A stretch of DNA of 64,000 nucleotides from Gillisella vitis (GTDB lineage: Bacteria > Pseudomonadota > Alphaproteobacteria > Rhizobiales > Rhizobiaceae): positions 186,001 through 250,000 of the forward strand of contig NZ_LMVL02000006.1 in the NCBI RefSeq assembly GCF_001541345.2. The letters run 5' to 3'. The position numbers were made by a program, and so were the translations under genes. The notes under the pieces are model-generated. The model saw nothing but the letters and a program-made list of their open reading frames with translations, did no database searches and was not told the origin of the DNA. Of the stretch, positions 1 to 8,821 are shown piece by piece; position 1 is the stretch's first letter; every line of letters starts with the position of its first letter.

Positions 1-429
1 TATTTGACCCCCGTCAGTATGTTTCGATTTGAAGCGTCTCAATTCAAAAAATCACCAAACTAATGGTGAAATGGACATGCGTCAGGGACTCAAAATTATA
101 AAATATTGATATTGCAATTTTTTGTATAAAATATTAAATACTACAATGCGTGACGTGCACTATAGATAATATTTAACGGATATTTATATGTGAACCATAA
201 TATTAATTAATAAGCAGCGGTATTTTTATTGTCAATAATAAATTTATTATATTTTAAGTTATTTTAAGATGGGAAAAATGCTGGGGCCTCACGTATTTTA
301 CCGCTCGTAAAATGTTCTGCCGAAATATGTGGCGCCAGCTTGATAGCGTTTGCGAAGGGCGAGCGGTCCGGGGAGGGTAGCGTCGCCTTAAGTTCCAATC
401 GGCGAGTTGAAATCCACGGCATTGATTTC
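1..429. other. AT-rich non-coding stretch
   Basis: No convincing gene is seen. Roughly positions 90-280 are very AT-rich (runs such as aaatattaaatac and ttaattaataag), unlike the GC-rich coding DNA that follows. It precedes a transposase remnant, so it may be foreign DNA or an old insertion boundary. No promoter or repeat pair could be assigned with confidence. Confidence 0.5.
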
Positions 430-893
430 ATGCAACATTCGAAAACGTAATTTCACGCCAGACGGCAAGGCAAGATCCAGTCCATCTGGTCGTGGATAGT
501 CCGGGCCTGAAGGTCTTTGGTGATGGCGAATGGCTGGAAAACAAGCACAAAATCAAAGTAAAGCGGAAGAGATGGCGCACGCTTCACCTTGGTCTCGATC
601 TTGTCAGCGGAGAAATCATCTGCTCGGAACTGACCACGGATGATGTCGGTGACCCCACCCTTCTAAGAAGGCCGCCGTGCCGTCGCAGGTGCAGGCTGCC
701 CCGCAAACGGGCGGACACGCCAAAATCTCTGCGTTTAAAGGGCCTATTGGTGGTCGGCTTCAAATCGTTTCGTTGTTACTCAAAAATTCGGTCATTCGAG
801 GCATCCACTCTTCTAAAAAACCTATGCCCCATTTATGATTTTTCCGACTATACAATATCATTCTTCACAATCATCCTCCCGAATGAATTATGA
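430..893 (+). pseudogene. IS5-family transposase remnant
   Basis: The reading frame from about position 455 to 665 encodes the middle of a DDE transposase: PVHLVVDSPGLKVFGDGEW followed by a WRTLHLGLDLVSGEII segment. This matches the first catalytic Asp region of IS5-family (IS903-like) enzymes and resembles, but is not a copy of, the intact transposase at 25080-26078. After GDPTLL the homology stops: the expected second Asp motif (ADGAYDG) is absent and the remaining frame to 893 looks like noise. No start codon is associated with the homologous part. It is a decayed internal fragment with no expected activity. Confidence 0.75.
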
Positions 894-949
894 ATTTTAC
901 CCCACCGTCGAGCAGTACATGCGGGTAAAATATTATCGGGAGATTGCCC

Positions 950-1885
950 ATGTCCTCCAAAAAATTGTCAGAATATTTGTCCGATGAAAATTTGTACTAT
1001 GTCCCCGAAATATTTGACTGCATGTCAACGAAAGCCGCCGAAATAAACGGCTTCAAAATGGTAATGATATCCAGCAGTGACTTCTCCTGTGCTTACACCG
1101 GCATTCCCGACCTCAAGCTTCTGACGGTTGACGAATATGCTGGCATGGCGGAGCGCATTACCAATATGACGGACATGCCCCTGTTCATTGATGCCGATGA
1201 GGGGTTTGGGCGCCCGTTGCAGACATTTCAAGGATGTCGGCGGCTGGCCAAGGCGGGTGCGCAGGCAATTTTGATCACGGATCTTGCCGCCAATGGCAGG
1301 CCGGGATTGTTGCCGATTGAAGAGGCCGTCTACCGGTTCCGCGCTGCCAAGGATGGGCTTGCGGGGACGGATTGCTTGCTATTGGCCCGCTGCGACCACA
1401 GCGTTGATAACGACTTTGACGAATTTGTAGAGCGCTGCAATCGTTACCTCGAAGTGGGTGCGGACATCATCTGCCCGCTGGAGCTAAATCGCTCGCAAAA
1501 ATATGGCAGCAAGATTGCCGCAGCCAAGAAGGTGGCCGAACATGTCAAAGCGCCCTTCTGGTATCCCAATATGGAAAAGGAAAAGGCTGAAGAGATCGCT
1601 AGCCTGCGGGAGTACGGCTATAAATTTGCCGGCGTCCATTATGCCTTTCGCGCGGCTATGCTGGCTATTCTGGACGCTGGTCGGCACGTGTTTGAGAGCG
1701 GTACAAACGAGTATATCGCAACGGCGCATGATCACACGGGCTACAAGTTTCATTATTCGCCGATGAGTGCGTTTTTCAGGGGTGGCGAGTGGGTCGATAG
1801 GGAGCGCCAATACGTGTCAAACCCTGACGAGGCTTTGGCCGTGCGCCTTGAAAAACACTTCACGGGTCCGACTGACAAATTCTGA
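950..1885 (+). CDS. isocitrate lyase/PEP mutase family protein (1)
   Basis: A 311-residue cytoplasmic TIM-barrel enzyme of the isocitrate lyase/phosphoenolpyruvate mutase superfamily, which makes or breaks C-C or C-P bonds next to a 2-oxo/enolate carboxylate using Mg2+. The metal-binding DxD is visible as FIDADEGFG (D81, D83). The loop that carries K-K-C-G-H in isocitrate and methylisocitrate lyases instead reads TDLAANGRPG (around 110-119), so the catalytic Cys is missing and lyase activity on isocitrate is unlikely. Oxaloacetate decarboxylase or 2-methylmalate-type lyase chemistry are alternatives. ATG 950 is preferred over TTG 944 because GGGAG at 938-942 is well spaced. It heads a run with an ABC importer; a divergent paralogue lies at 14730. 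Family assignment is strong, substrate unknown. Confidence 0.85.
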   Translation: MSSKKLSEYLSDENLYYVPEIFDCMSTKAAEINGFKMVMISSSDFSCAYTGIPDLKLLTVDEYAGMAERITNMTDMPLFIDADEGFGRPLQTFQGCRRLAKAGAQAILITDLAANGRPGLLPIEEAVYRFRAAKDGLAGTDCLLLARCDHSVDNDFDEFVERCNRYLEVGADIICPLELNRSQKYGSKIAAAKKVAEHVKAPFWYPNMEKEKAEEIASLREYGYKFAGVHYAFRAAMLAILDAGRHVFESGTNEYIATAHDHTGYKFHYSPMSAFFRGGEWVDRERQYVSNPDEALAVRLEKHFTGPTDKF

Positions 1886-2108
1886 CGAGATGACAGCGCC
1901 TTCGGCCAAGTAAAGACCTCCGGCGAAGCCGTTACAGGCTTCCTCCCTTCAATGAAGCGGGATTGAAGGCCGCTCTTGCATGCCCAAACGCCTGCAAACA
2001 GGCGCAAAAAGCCCCCCGTTGAAGGTGGCAAGACAGAGCATTTTTACAGTTCGATAAAAAGCCAAAATGCCGCAATCGCAATCAAAAAAAACGGGGAACG
2101 AGATCGCA

Positions 2109-3680
2109 ATGAAAACGGCTATCAAACGCAGAAACTTTATCAAAACGGGCGCATCGCTGGCCGCATTCGGCCTGTTGGGTGATTTCGCAAACCACGCAAT
2201 GGCGAAAAGTGTCGAGGGGGGCATATTAAAAATCGGCACCAGCAATGAGTTGAATTACAACATGCTGTGCTTCGCAATGACGGGTGGGCCGTATGACTAT
2301 GTCTATTCCTGGCCCATTTATGAATCGCTTTTCAAGCCAAACGCGAATGGCACGATTGATCCCTGGCTGGCGGAATCGGTGGAAAGTGATGCCAAAGCGC
2401 TCACCTACACGCTCCATATCCGGCGTGGCGTAACATTTTCCGATGGATCGGTGCTGAATGCCGCTGTGGTGAAATGGAATCTTGATCATTATTTGAAAGT
2501 CGGAGCAAAACGTGTCGCCTTGCTCGGTTCCATCACCTCGGTCGATGTGGTGGACGAATATACGGTACGCCTCGTGCTCTCAAAATGGAGTTCCTTCATT
2601 CCCGCCGCTCTGTCGCGTGAGTGCGGCTATATGTTTTCACAACAGCACTATGAAAAATACGGCGATGACTATTGCCAGCAGAACCCGGTTGGAACCGGCC
2701 CCTTCGTGTTGAAGGAATGGGTGCGCGATGTCAGCAAGTCATTCGTGCGCAATGAACACTATTGGGGTGGCAAGGTTCTTCTCGAGGCCGTCCAATATAC
2801 GATTTACAATGACTCGCTAGTGGGTCAGGCAGCCCTGATGTCGGATGAAATCGACGTGATGATTGGCCTGGGCCTGAATGGTGTCAAAACGCTCGCAGCC
2901 AATGGTTTCGATGCCCCGATTGAGCCGTTGCAAGACCATGCTTCGCTGCTCGTGTTCAACTCCCTCAACACCAGCAATGACGATCCGATGGGCAATCTGT
3001 TGGTGCGCCAGGCCATCAGCCATGCCATCAACAGAAAATCGATCATAGAGGCTGCGTTCCTGGGCTATGCCGATATTGCCAGCCAGTTTGGCATTGGCAG
3101 CCACTTCGTCAACAAGGACATTGTCGGTTACGATTACAATGTTGCCAAGGCGAAAGAGCTGCTTGCCAAAGCGGGCTTTCCTCAAGGGTTTTCGACGAAA
3201 ATTCAGGCGGCTGCCAGCGACACCAACAAGATTGTTCTGCAAATCATGCAGGCTGACCTGGCCAAAGTGGGCATACAAGCCAAAATCGAACTGCTAACGG
3301 GGGCCGCCTCCAACAAGGCGGAAACCGGTTGGGGAAGCGGCATGTGGTATCACACATCCAGCGTCTATGTGGATGTGGCCATGCAAATGTCCAGCATGTT
3401 TCCAAAAGGTCTCAGCGGCGGGGTTCTTGGCCTCACCACCATGCTGCGCCCCGATGATGTCAGTGATGCGCTCGCACGGGCCGTATCATCCACCTCGGAT
3501 GCGGAATCGGTCAAAGCGGTTGGTGAAGCCAACAAGATGATGATCGACACCTACGCGCTCTACGTGCCGATTGCACAATACTCGACGATTTACGTTCTGA
3601 GCAAGCGCGTCAAGGGATCAGGTATCGGCGCGACGTTCTTCTCCGTCGCCTCCCTCTCCACCGCGTATCTCGACACGTGA
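2109..3680 (+). CDS. family 5 ABC solute-binding protein, Tat-exported (1)
   Basis: Periplasmic solute-binding protein of the peptide/nickel/opine family (SBP_bac_5), about 523 residues, normal for the family. The N-terminus carries a twin-arginine signal, KRRNFIKTGAS, then a hydrophobic stretch and a probable cleavage after NHAMA, so it should be exported folded through Tat. Core motifs are present: ESLFKPNANGTIDPWLAES, TLHIRRGVTFSDG and a GTGPFVLKEW segment. ATG 2109 is chosen because it places the RR motif at residues 7-8; an upstream TTG-type start would add a non-signal extension. The stop overlaps the GTG of the permease at 3677. Ligand unknown; dipeptide-, glutathione- and opine-type ligands are all known for this fold. 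Confidence 0.9.
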   Translation: MKTAIKRRNFIKTGASLAAFGLLGDFANHAMAKSVEGGILKIGTSNELNYNMLCFAMTGGPYDYVYSWPIYESLFKPNANGTIDPWLAESVESDAKALTYTLHIRRGVTFSDGSVLNAAVVKWNLDHYLKVGAKRVALLGSITSVDVVDEYTVRLVLSKWSSFIPAALSRECGYMFSQQHYEKYGDDYCQQNPVGTGPFVLKEWVRDVSKSFVRNEHYWGGKVLLEAVQYTIYNDSLVGQAALMSDEIDVMIGLGLNGVKTLAANGFDAPIEPLQDHASLLVFNSLNTSNDDPMGNLLVRQAISHAINRKSIIEAAFLGYADIASQFGIGSHFVNKDIVGYDYNVAKAKELLAKAGFPQGFSTKIQAAASDTNKIVLQIMQADLAKVGIQAKIELLTGAASNKAETGWGSGMWYHTSSVYVDVAMQMSSMFPKGLSGGVLGLTTMLRPDDVSDALARAVSSTSDAESVKAVGEANKMMIDTYALYVPIAQYSTIYVLSKRVKGSGIGATFFSVASLSTAYLDT

Positions 3681-4630
3681 TCACCTATCTCTTGAAACGG
3701 CTGGCTGTTGCTGGCTTCCTGATGCTGCTGGTATCCGCGCTGGTCTTTTTGCTGATGCGCGGATTACCAGGCGATCCTGCGCTGATCGCACTCGGCGATT
3801 CCGCATCAGCAGATGCCATTGAGGCCTATCGCAACCGCATGGGGCTCAACGATCCCTTGATTGTACAGTATGTTCATTGGATCACGGGCATCTTGCTGCG
3901 GTGGGATTTCGGCAAATCTGTGCTGAACGAGCAGAATGTCTCGCTCATGATCAGCCAAAGGCTGCCCAATACGCTGACGATTGGCATTCCCTCGATCGTT
4001 CTGGGAATCCTTCTGGGCCTGCCGATCGGCATTTTGAGCGCAATTACCAGAGGGACATGGATCGACCAGACCTTCACCCTGATCGTGAACGCTTTTTTGG
4101 GAACGCCGCGGTTTCTGGTGGCGATTTTTGGCGTCTTCATTCTCGCCTTCAAGCTCAGGCTCATTCCGCTTCAGGGCTACACCCCGCCGTGGGTGGATTT
4201 GGCAGCCTATGCGCACAAGGCTATATGGCCTGTCTTTATCAACAGCATTTATATTTTCGCGGTTCTGGCGCGCTACACCCGCTCCAACCTGCTTGAGGTG
4301 ATGACACAGGACTATATCCGAACGGCGCGCGCCAACGGCCTGTCCGAGACGCGGGTTATTTTCCGCCACGCCCTGAAAAACGGCCTGATCCCGGTTGTGA
4401 CCATCATCGGATTGCAGATGCCGCAAATTATTGCAGGTGCTGTGATTATCGAGTCCATCTTCAACATCCCCGGCGTGGGGCAACTGGTGCTCAATGGCGT
4501 TTTAAACCGGGATTATCTCGTTGTGCAGGCGGCGGTGCTGGTTATTTCCATGGCGACGATCGCGTCCAACCTGATCGTGGACCTGACCTATGTCCTGATC
4601 GATCCGCGCATAAAGAGAATGTCATGGTGA
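3677..4630 (+). CDS. Dpp-type ABC permease, DppB-like (1)
   Basis: Inner-membrane permease of the DppB/OppB type, 317 residues, with an N-terminal membrane segment (LLKRLAVAGFLMLLVSALVF), the typical LMRGLPGDPA motif following it, and about six transmembrane helices. The EAA loop that contacts the ATPase is recognisable as YIRTARANGLSETRVIFRHALKNG. The start is GTG 3677, overlapping the TGA of the binding-protein gene by four bases, implying translational coupling. It should pair with the DppC-like subunit at 4638 to form the channel. Confidence 0.92.
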   Translation: MITYLLKRLAVAGFLMLLVSALVFLLMRGLPGDPALIALGDSASADAIEAYRNRMGLNDPLIVQYVHWITGILLRWDFGKSVLNEQNVSLMISQRLPNTLTIGIPSIVLGILLGLPIGILSAITRGTWIDQTFTLIVNAFLGTPRFLVAIFGVFILAFKLRLIPLQGYTPPWVDLAAYAHKAIWPVFINSIYIFAVLARYTRSNLLEVMTQDYIRTARANGLSETRVIFRHALKNGLIPVVTIIGLQMPQIIAGAVIIESIFNIPGVGQLVLNGVLNRDYLVVQAAVLVISMATIASNLIVDLTYVLIDPRIKRMSW

Positions 4631-4637
4631 TGCCGAT

Positions 4638-5525
4638 ATGATGAAAACAAGCGCAACCGTAAATGAGCCTATCCAACGCAGCGCTGGCAGAATGCTGGCG
4701 GGCCGTCTTTTCGCCCGTGGTTTGATCGTTCAGGTCTGCTTTGCCATTCTTGTCCTGTTTGGGCTTTTGGCCCTGTTCGCCGATCTTGTCGCGCCGTATG
4801 ACCCGAACGCGCAGGATCTCGTGGCAGCGCTGCACACGCCTTCTGCGGCCCATTGGCTGGGGCAAGACAGTCTCGGCCGCGATGTGTTGAGCCGCATCAT
4901 CTATGGCGGGCGTATTTCCATGGCCGTCAGTGTCATGGCAGGCATTCTGGCCGCCATTGCAGGCATTGGTTTTGGCCTTTACGCGGGCTATGCGGGTGGC
5001 AAAACCGGCCGTTTTATCATGGGCTGTACAGATGTGTTGCTCAGCGTGCCCAATCTGGTTTTTTCTCTCATCCTTGTGGCCATTCTTGGCAGCGGGGTTT
5101 TGAGCGTTGTGCTTGCCATTGGTATTGGATTCATCCCCACCTACATCCGCATGGTCAATGGGTTGGTCTTATCGTTGCGCGAGCACGATTATATTCTGGC
5201 TGCCCGCCTGATAGGCCAAAAGCCACATTCCATTCTTCTGCGGCATCTGTTGCCCAATAGTTTTCCAACCTTGATTGTGCTGTTTACCATCAATCTGGGC
5301 AATGGCGTGCTGACGGAATCGACCCTCAGCTACCTTGGTGTCGGCATAGGTCCGCCAACGGCATCGTGGGGCAGCATGGTGTCGGATGTTTATCCTTATC
5401 TCATGGGTGCCCCATGGCTGGTCGTTAGCCCTGCACTTTGCATCATCCTGGTGATTATTGCCTTCAATGTGGTGGGTGACAGCCTGCGCGATGCGCTTGA
5501 TCCTCGCTTAAAGGGGAAATTGTGA
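4638..5525 (+). CDS. Dpp-type ABC permease, DppC-like (1)
   Basis: Second inner-membrane subunit of the importer, 295 residues, DppC/OppC type. It has the expected cytoplasmic N-terminus, a first helix (VCFAILVLFGLLALFADLV), then the hallmark periplasmic segment HWLGQDSLGRDVLSRIIYGG found in almost every DppC. The EAA loop reads DYILAARLIGQKPHSILLRHLLPNS. Start at ATG 4638 (a second ATG follows directly). It lies 7 bp after the DppB gene and its stop overlaps the next gene, so it belongs to one operon. Confidence 0.92.
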   Translation: MMKTSATVNEPIQRSAGRMLAGRLFARGLIVQVCFAILVLFGLLALFADLVAPYDPNAQDLVAALHTPSAAHWLGQDSLGRDVLSRIIYGGRISMAVSVMAGILAAIAGIGFGLYAGYAGGKTGRFIMGCTDVLLSVPNLVFSLILVAILGSGVLSVVLAIGIGFIPTYIRMVNGLVLSLREHDYILAARLIGQKPHSILLRHLLPNSFPTLIVLFTINLGNGVLTESTLSYLGVGIGPPTASWGSMVSDVYPYLMGAPWLVVSPALCIILVIIAFNVVGDSLRDALDPRLKGKL

Positions 5526-6550
5526 TGACCCAGGCCCCACATTTGCTGGAGGTGAAAAACCTCAGAACATCCTTCTTCACCGAGGACGGTGAAGTGAAAG
5601 CCGTCAATGATGTTTCCTATCACCTTGATCAGGGGGAAGTGATTGCCATTGTTGGAGAAAGCGGCTGTGGAAAGTCTATCACCCAGCTTTCTGTGATCCA
5701 GCTTGTTCAGTCTCCTCCCGGCAAAATACTGGGTGGAGAGGTCATTTTCGACGGACAGTCCCTGCTGGAATACAAGCCGAAGTCCAAGGAAATGCGTGCC
5801 GTGCGCGGGGCGGGAATTGCCATGATTTTCCAGGAACCCATGACATCCCTGAACCCTGTCCTCACCGTTGGCCAGCAGCTATCAGAGGTGATCATGGTTC
5901 ATGCCCGTGTGAGCAAGAAACAAGCGTGGCAACGTGGCATCAAGGCGCTTGAGGCCGTAGGCATTCCCGATCCTGCGGCGCGCATGAAAAACTATCCTTT
6001 TGAGATGAGCGGCGGCATGCGGCAACGTGTGATGATCGCGACTGCCGTTGCCTGCAATTCCAAGGTGTTGATTGCGGATGAGCCGACAACGGCGCTGGAC
6101 GTGACCACGCAAGCACAAGTGATGGAACTGTTGCTGGATCTGGTCAACAGCCACCGAAAATCGCTGATCATCATTACCCATAATCTCGGGTTGGTGTCGC
6201 GTTATGCCAAGCGGGTTTATGTGATGTATGCCGGAAAGATTGTTGAATCCGGCACAACCGAACAATTGCTTACCGCGCCGAAACATCCCTATACCCAAGG
6301 GCTTCTCAACTCGATGCCAAAACTGGAAGGCAACAAGAATGATGATCTTGTTCCCATTCAGGGCGCTCCTCCACGGTTGAACGGCCTGCCGGATCAATGC
6401 GCGTTTTTGCCCAGATGCCCGGCCGCGCAAAGCCGATGTACTGACAGTCCTTTTCCGCCCCTGCGAACAGTCGGAGCGCAAGGCCATACTGCGGCTTGCT
6501 ATCTTGCTGAAATGGATGCAGGCGCCCTGATTACCGGAGTGCGGACATGA
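5525..6550 (+). CDS. Dpp-type ABC ATPase, DppD-like (1)
   Basis: Cytoplasmic ATP-hydrolysing subunit of the importer, about 341 residues. Visible motifs: Walker A GESGCGKS, Q-loop IFQEPMTSLNPV, signature MSGGMRQRVMIA, Walker B VLIADEPTTALDVT and the H-loop IITHNLG. The C-terminal oligopeptide-transporter domain holds the cysteine cluster CAFLPRCPAAQSRC that in this family can bind an Fe-S cluster. ATG 5525 overlaps the previous stop by one base; GTG 5522 is an in-frame alternative. The end overlaps the DppF-like gene by four bases. Confidence 0.92.
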   Translation: MTQAPHLLEVKNLRTSFFTEDGEVKAVNDVSYHLDQGEVIAIVGESGCGKSITQLSVIQLVQSPPGKILGGEVIFDGQSLLEYKPKSKEMRAVRGAGIAMIFQEPMTSLNPVLTVGQQLSEVIMVHARVSKKQAWQRGIKALEAVGIPDPAARMKNYPFEMSGGMRQRVMIATAVACNSKVLIADEPTTALDVTTQAQVMELLLDLVNSHRKSLIIITHNLGLVSRYAKRVYVMYAGKIVESGTTEQLLTAPKHPYTQGLLNSMPKLEGNKNDDLVPIQGAPPRLNGLPDQCAFLPRCPAAQSRCTDSPFPPLRTVGAQGHTAACYLAEMDAGALITGVRT

Positions 6551-7539
6551 AAGAGCACGTGATGCCGGATGATCCGCTGCTTGTGGTGGAAAACCTTCGA
6601 AAATATTTTCCAATCCGCCAAGGCTTTACCCGTGAAAAAATCGGTGACATCAAGGCGGTTGATGATGTGTCGTTCAGCATCCATAAAGGGCAAACCTTTG
6701 GTCTTGTTGGCGAAAGTGGCTGCGGCAAGACCACCACGGGCAAAAGCGTGCTGGGCATCAACAATCCGGTCGAAGGCAAGATCCTGTATAAAGGACGGGA
6801 TCTCGCGCGGTTGAGCGAGCGTGAATTCCAACCTTATCGCCGTGAATTGCAACTCATTTTCCAAGACCCTTATGGCTCACTCGACCCTCGGCAATCGGCA
6901 GCATCCATTCTTGAAGAAGCCATTCAATCCGGTGGAGAGGGCCTTGGGGGAGAAGGATTGCGCGCAAGAGTCCATGACCTTCTGGACATCGTTGAACTCG
7001 GGAACGCCATGGGACGGCGCTATCCACATGAAATGAGCGGCGGGCAAAGGCAACGTCTTGGCATAGCCCGCGCACTGGCCTGTAAGCCGGAACTGATTGT
7101 CTGCGACGAGCCGGTTTCGGCACTTGATGTGTCCATTCAGGCGCAGATTATCAATCTGTTCAAATCGATCCAGAAAGAGCTTGGCATAACCTACCTGTTT
7201 GTCGCCCATGATCTGGCGGTGGTCAGGCATATCAGCCACCATATCGGCGTCATGTATTTGGGACGTCTGATGGAAGTGACGGATGCCGAGAAACTCTATT
7301 CGGATGCTCGCCATCCCTATACCAAGGCGTTGTTATCGGCCATTCCGATTACCGATTATTATGCCGAGCAAAAGCGTGAACGGATCGTGCTTCGCGGTGA
7401 AGTGCCAAGCCCTATGAACAAGCCCTCCGGCTGTCCGTTTCATCCTCGATGCGCGCAGGCGACAGCCGAATGCAAGGAAATCGTCCCCGAGTTACGCAGC
7501 GTTGGCCAAAACCACACAGCAGCTTGCCATCATGTCTAG
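6547..7539 (+). CDS. Dpp-type ABC ATPase, DppF-like (1)
   Basis: Second ATPase of the first importer, 330 residues. Walker A GESGCGKTT, Q-loop IFQDPYGSLDPRQ (the DPR/DPY form typical of DppF), signature MSGGQRQRLGIARAL, Walker B LIVCDEPVSALDVSIQ and H-loop FVAHDLA are all present. The C-terminal Cys cluster (CPFHPRCAQATAEC) is also present. ATG 6547 overlaps the upstream stop by four bases. With 2109-6550 it completes a binding-protein, two-permease, two-ATPase importer. Confidence 0.92.
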   Translation: MKEHVMPDDPLLVVENLRKYFPIRQGFTREKIGDIKAVDDVSFSIHKGQTFGLVGESGCGKTTTGKSVLGINNPVEGKILYKGRDLARLSEREFQPYRRELQLIFQDPYGSLDPRQSAASILEEAIQSGGEGLGGEGLRARVHDLLDIVELGNAMGRRYPHEMSGGQRQRLGIARALACKPELIVCDEPVSALDVSIQAQIINLFKSIQKELGITYLFVAHDLAVVRHISHHIGVMYLGRLMEVTDAEKLYSDARHPYTKALLSAIPITDYYAEQKRERIVLRGEVPSPMNKPSGCPFHPRCAQATAECKEIVPELRSVGQNHTAACHHV

Positions 7540-7616
7540 CAGAACTGCATAATCAACATAAACGGTCTCAGACATGGCACACGGTGCCATCATGTGCACA
7601 GCAGAGGACAGATATC

Positions 7617-8801
7617 GTGCTTGATACGCTCACAATGCCGCCACCAGACAAGATTCTCGCCTTGATGCCGATCTTTCGGCAGGATAGCCGCAGTCACAAG
7701 CTTGATCTCGGTGTTGGCGTCTATCGTGATGCATCGGGTATAACCCCTGTGCTGCGGGCTGTCCGAGAGGCTGAAGCACGGATTTTGCGAGACCAGACCA
7801 CCAAGGCTTATATCGGACCCGCTGGTGATGCGGTCTATTGCGATCTCATGACAAAACTCGTCTTTGGAGATCACGCACCATATGAGCGCATCCGTGCCAT
7901 ACAGACACCGGGCGGGGCTGGCGCGCTGGCGGTCATCTGTGGCCTGATTGCCAAGTCTGCGCCAAACGCAACCCTGCTTGTTCCCGATCCAACATGGGTC
8001 AATCACCTGTCAATCATCGAGGATAATGGTTTGGCGGTGAAGAGCTGGCCCTATCTTGACCCCACCACGGGCGGAGTTGATTTCGAGGCGTTGAAGCAGG
8101 TCGTTTGCTCGGCAAAAGCGGGTGACGTGATGTTGCTGCATGGTTGCTGTCATAACCCCACCGGCACCGATCTCAATCAGGCGCAATGGCGTGAACTCGG
8201 GATGCTGTTGGTTGATAAGGGCGTGGTGCCGTTTATTGATATTGCCTACCAGGGTTTCGGTGATGGCCTTGATGAGGATGCTTTTGGCGTGCGATATCTC
8301 GCCACCACCGTTCCCGAAATGCTGGTTGCCTCGTCATGCTCCAAGAATTTCGGGATCTATCGTGAGCGTACGGGCGTGGCTTTTGTTATGGGCCAGACAT
8401 CGAAGCAGGCTGAAATTGCAGCCGCCCAGATGGTTGTCAGGGCCCGTATTGCCTATTCCATGCCCCCGGATCATGGCTCCAGAATTGTCGGCACCATCCT
8501 CCGGGACGCGGATATGTCGGCAGACTGGCGGGCAGAACTGGAAGATATGCGTAACACTATCATCAGCCTGCGTCAGGCGCTTGCCAAGGCGTTCCAGCTT
8601 CGAAGCCAGGGCAACCACTATGATTTCCTCACCGCCAACAAGGGTATGTTTTCAAAGCTGGGCGTGACACCGCAACAGGTTGAGCGATTGCGTAACGAGT
8701 TTGCAATTTACATGGTTGAGGACAGCCGCATCAACATTGCAGGATTGCGCCACGAGCAGATCGACAGTTTTGTCGAAGCGGTGGTGTGCGTCACACGCTG
8801 A
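7617..8801 (+). CDS. class I aromatic/aspartate-type aminotransferase
   Basis: PLP-dependent class I aminotransferase of the AspC/TyrB subgroup, moving the amino group between an amino acid and a 2-oxo acid in the cytoplasm. The start is taken at GTG 7617 because AGAGGACA lies just upstream and the product (394 residues) then begins like the family; a longer frame back to 7449 overlaps the ATPase gene and lacks homology. Seen motifs: LGVGVYRDASG near the N-terminus, HNPTGTD, the PLP-phenol Asp in FIDIAYQGFGDG, the Schiff-base Lys in SCSKNFGIYRERTG (K243), and SRINIAGL with the substrate-carboxylate Arg region. It follows the importer by 77 bp and probably transaminates the imported or processed amino compound. 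Specificity for aspartate versus aromatic substrates cannot be decided by eye. Confidence 0.88.
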   Translation: MLDTLTMPPPDKILALMPIFRQDSRSHKLDLGVGVYRDASGITPVLRAVREAEARILRDQTTKAYIGPAGDAVYCDLMTKLVFGDHAPYERIRAIQTPGGAGALAVICGLIAKSAPNATLLVPDPTWVNHLSIIEDNGLAVKSWPYLDPTTGGVDFEALKQVVCSAKAGDVMLLHGCCHNPTGTDLNQAQWRELGMLLVDKGVVPFIDIAYQGFGDGLDEDAFGVRYLATTVPEMLVASSCSKNFGIYRERTGVAFVMGQTSKQAEIAAAQMVVRARIAYSMPPDHGSRIVGTILRDADMSADWRAELEDMRNTIISLRQALAKAFQLRSQGNHYDFLTANKGMFSKLGVTPQQVERLRNEFAIYMVEDSRINIAGLRHEQIDSFVEAVVCVTR

Positions 8802-8821
8802 AATGCCTGGTGCATAGGCCC

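Noticed and set aside
1025..1810. Open frames on the minus strand and in a second plus frame inside the first PEPM-family gene
   Set aside because: They lie wholly within a gene with clear family motifs and show no recognisable domains; they are shadows.
1920..1975. Short inverted repeats after the first PEPM-family gene as terminator
   Set aside because: CTTCAAT/ATTGAAG arms are present but there is no GC-rich stem or T-run, and the operon seems to continue.
3806..4483. 225-codon minus-strand frame opposite the first permease gene
   Set aside because: Composition is rich in His, Gln and Arg as expected for an antisense frame of a membrane protein; no motif.
7449..7616. N-terminal extension of the aminotransferase frame
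   Set aside because: It overlaps the ABC ATPase end and has no homology to aminotransferases; GTG 7617 has a proper ribosome site.
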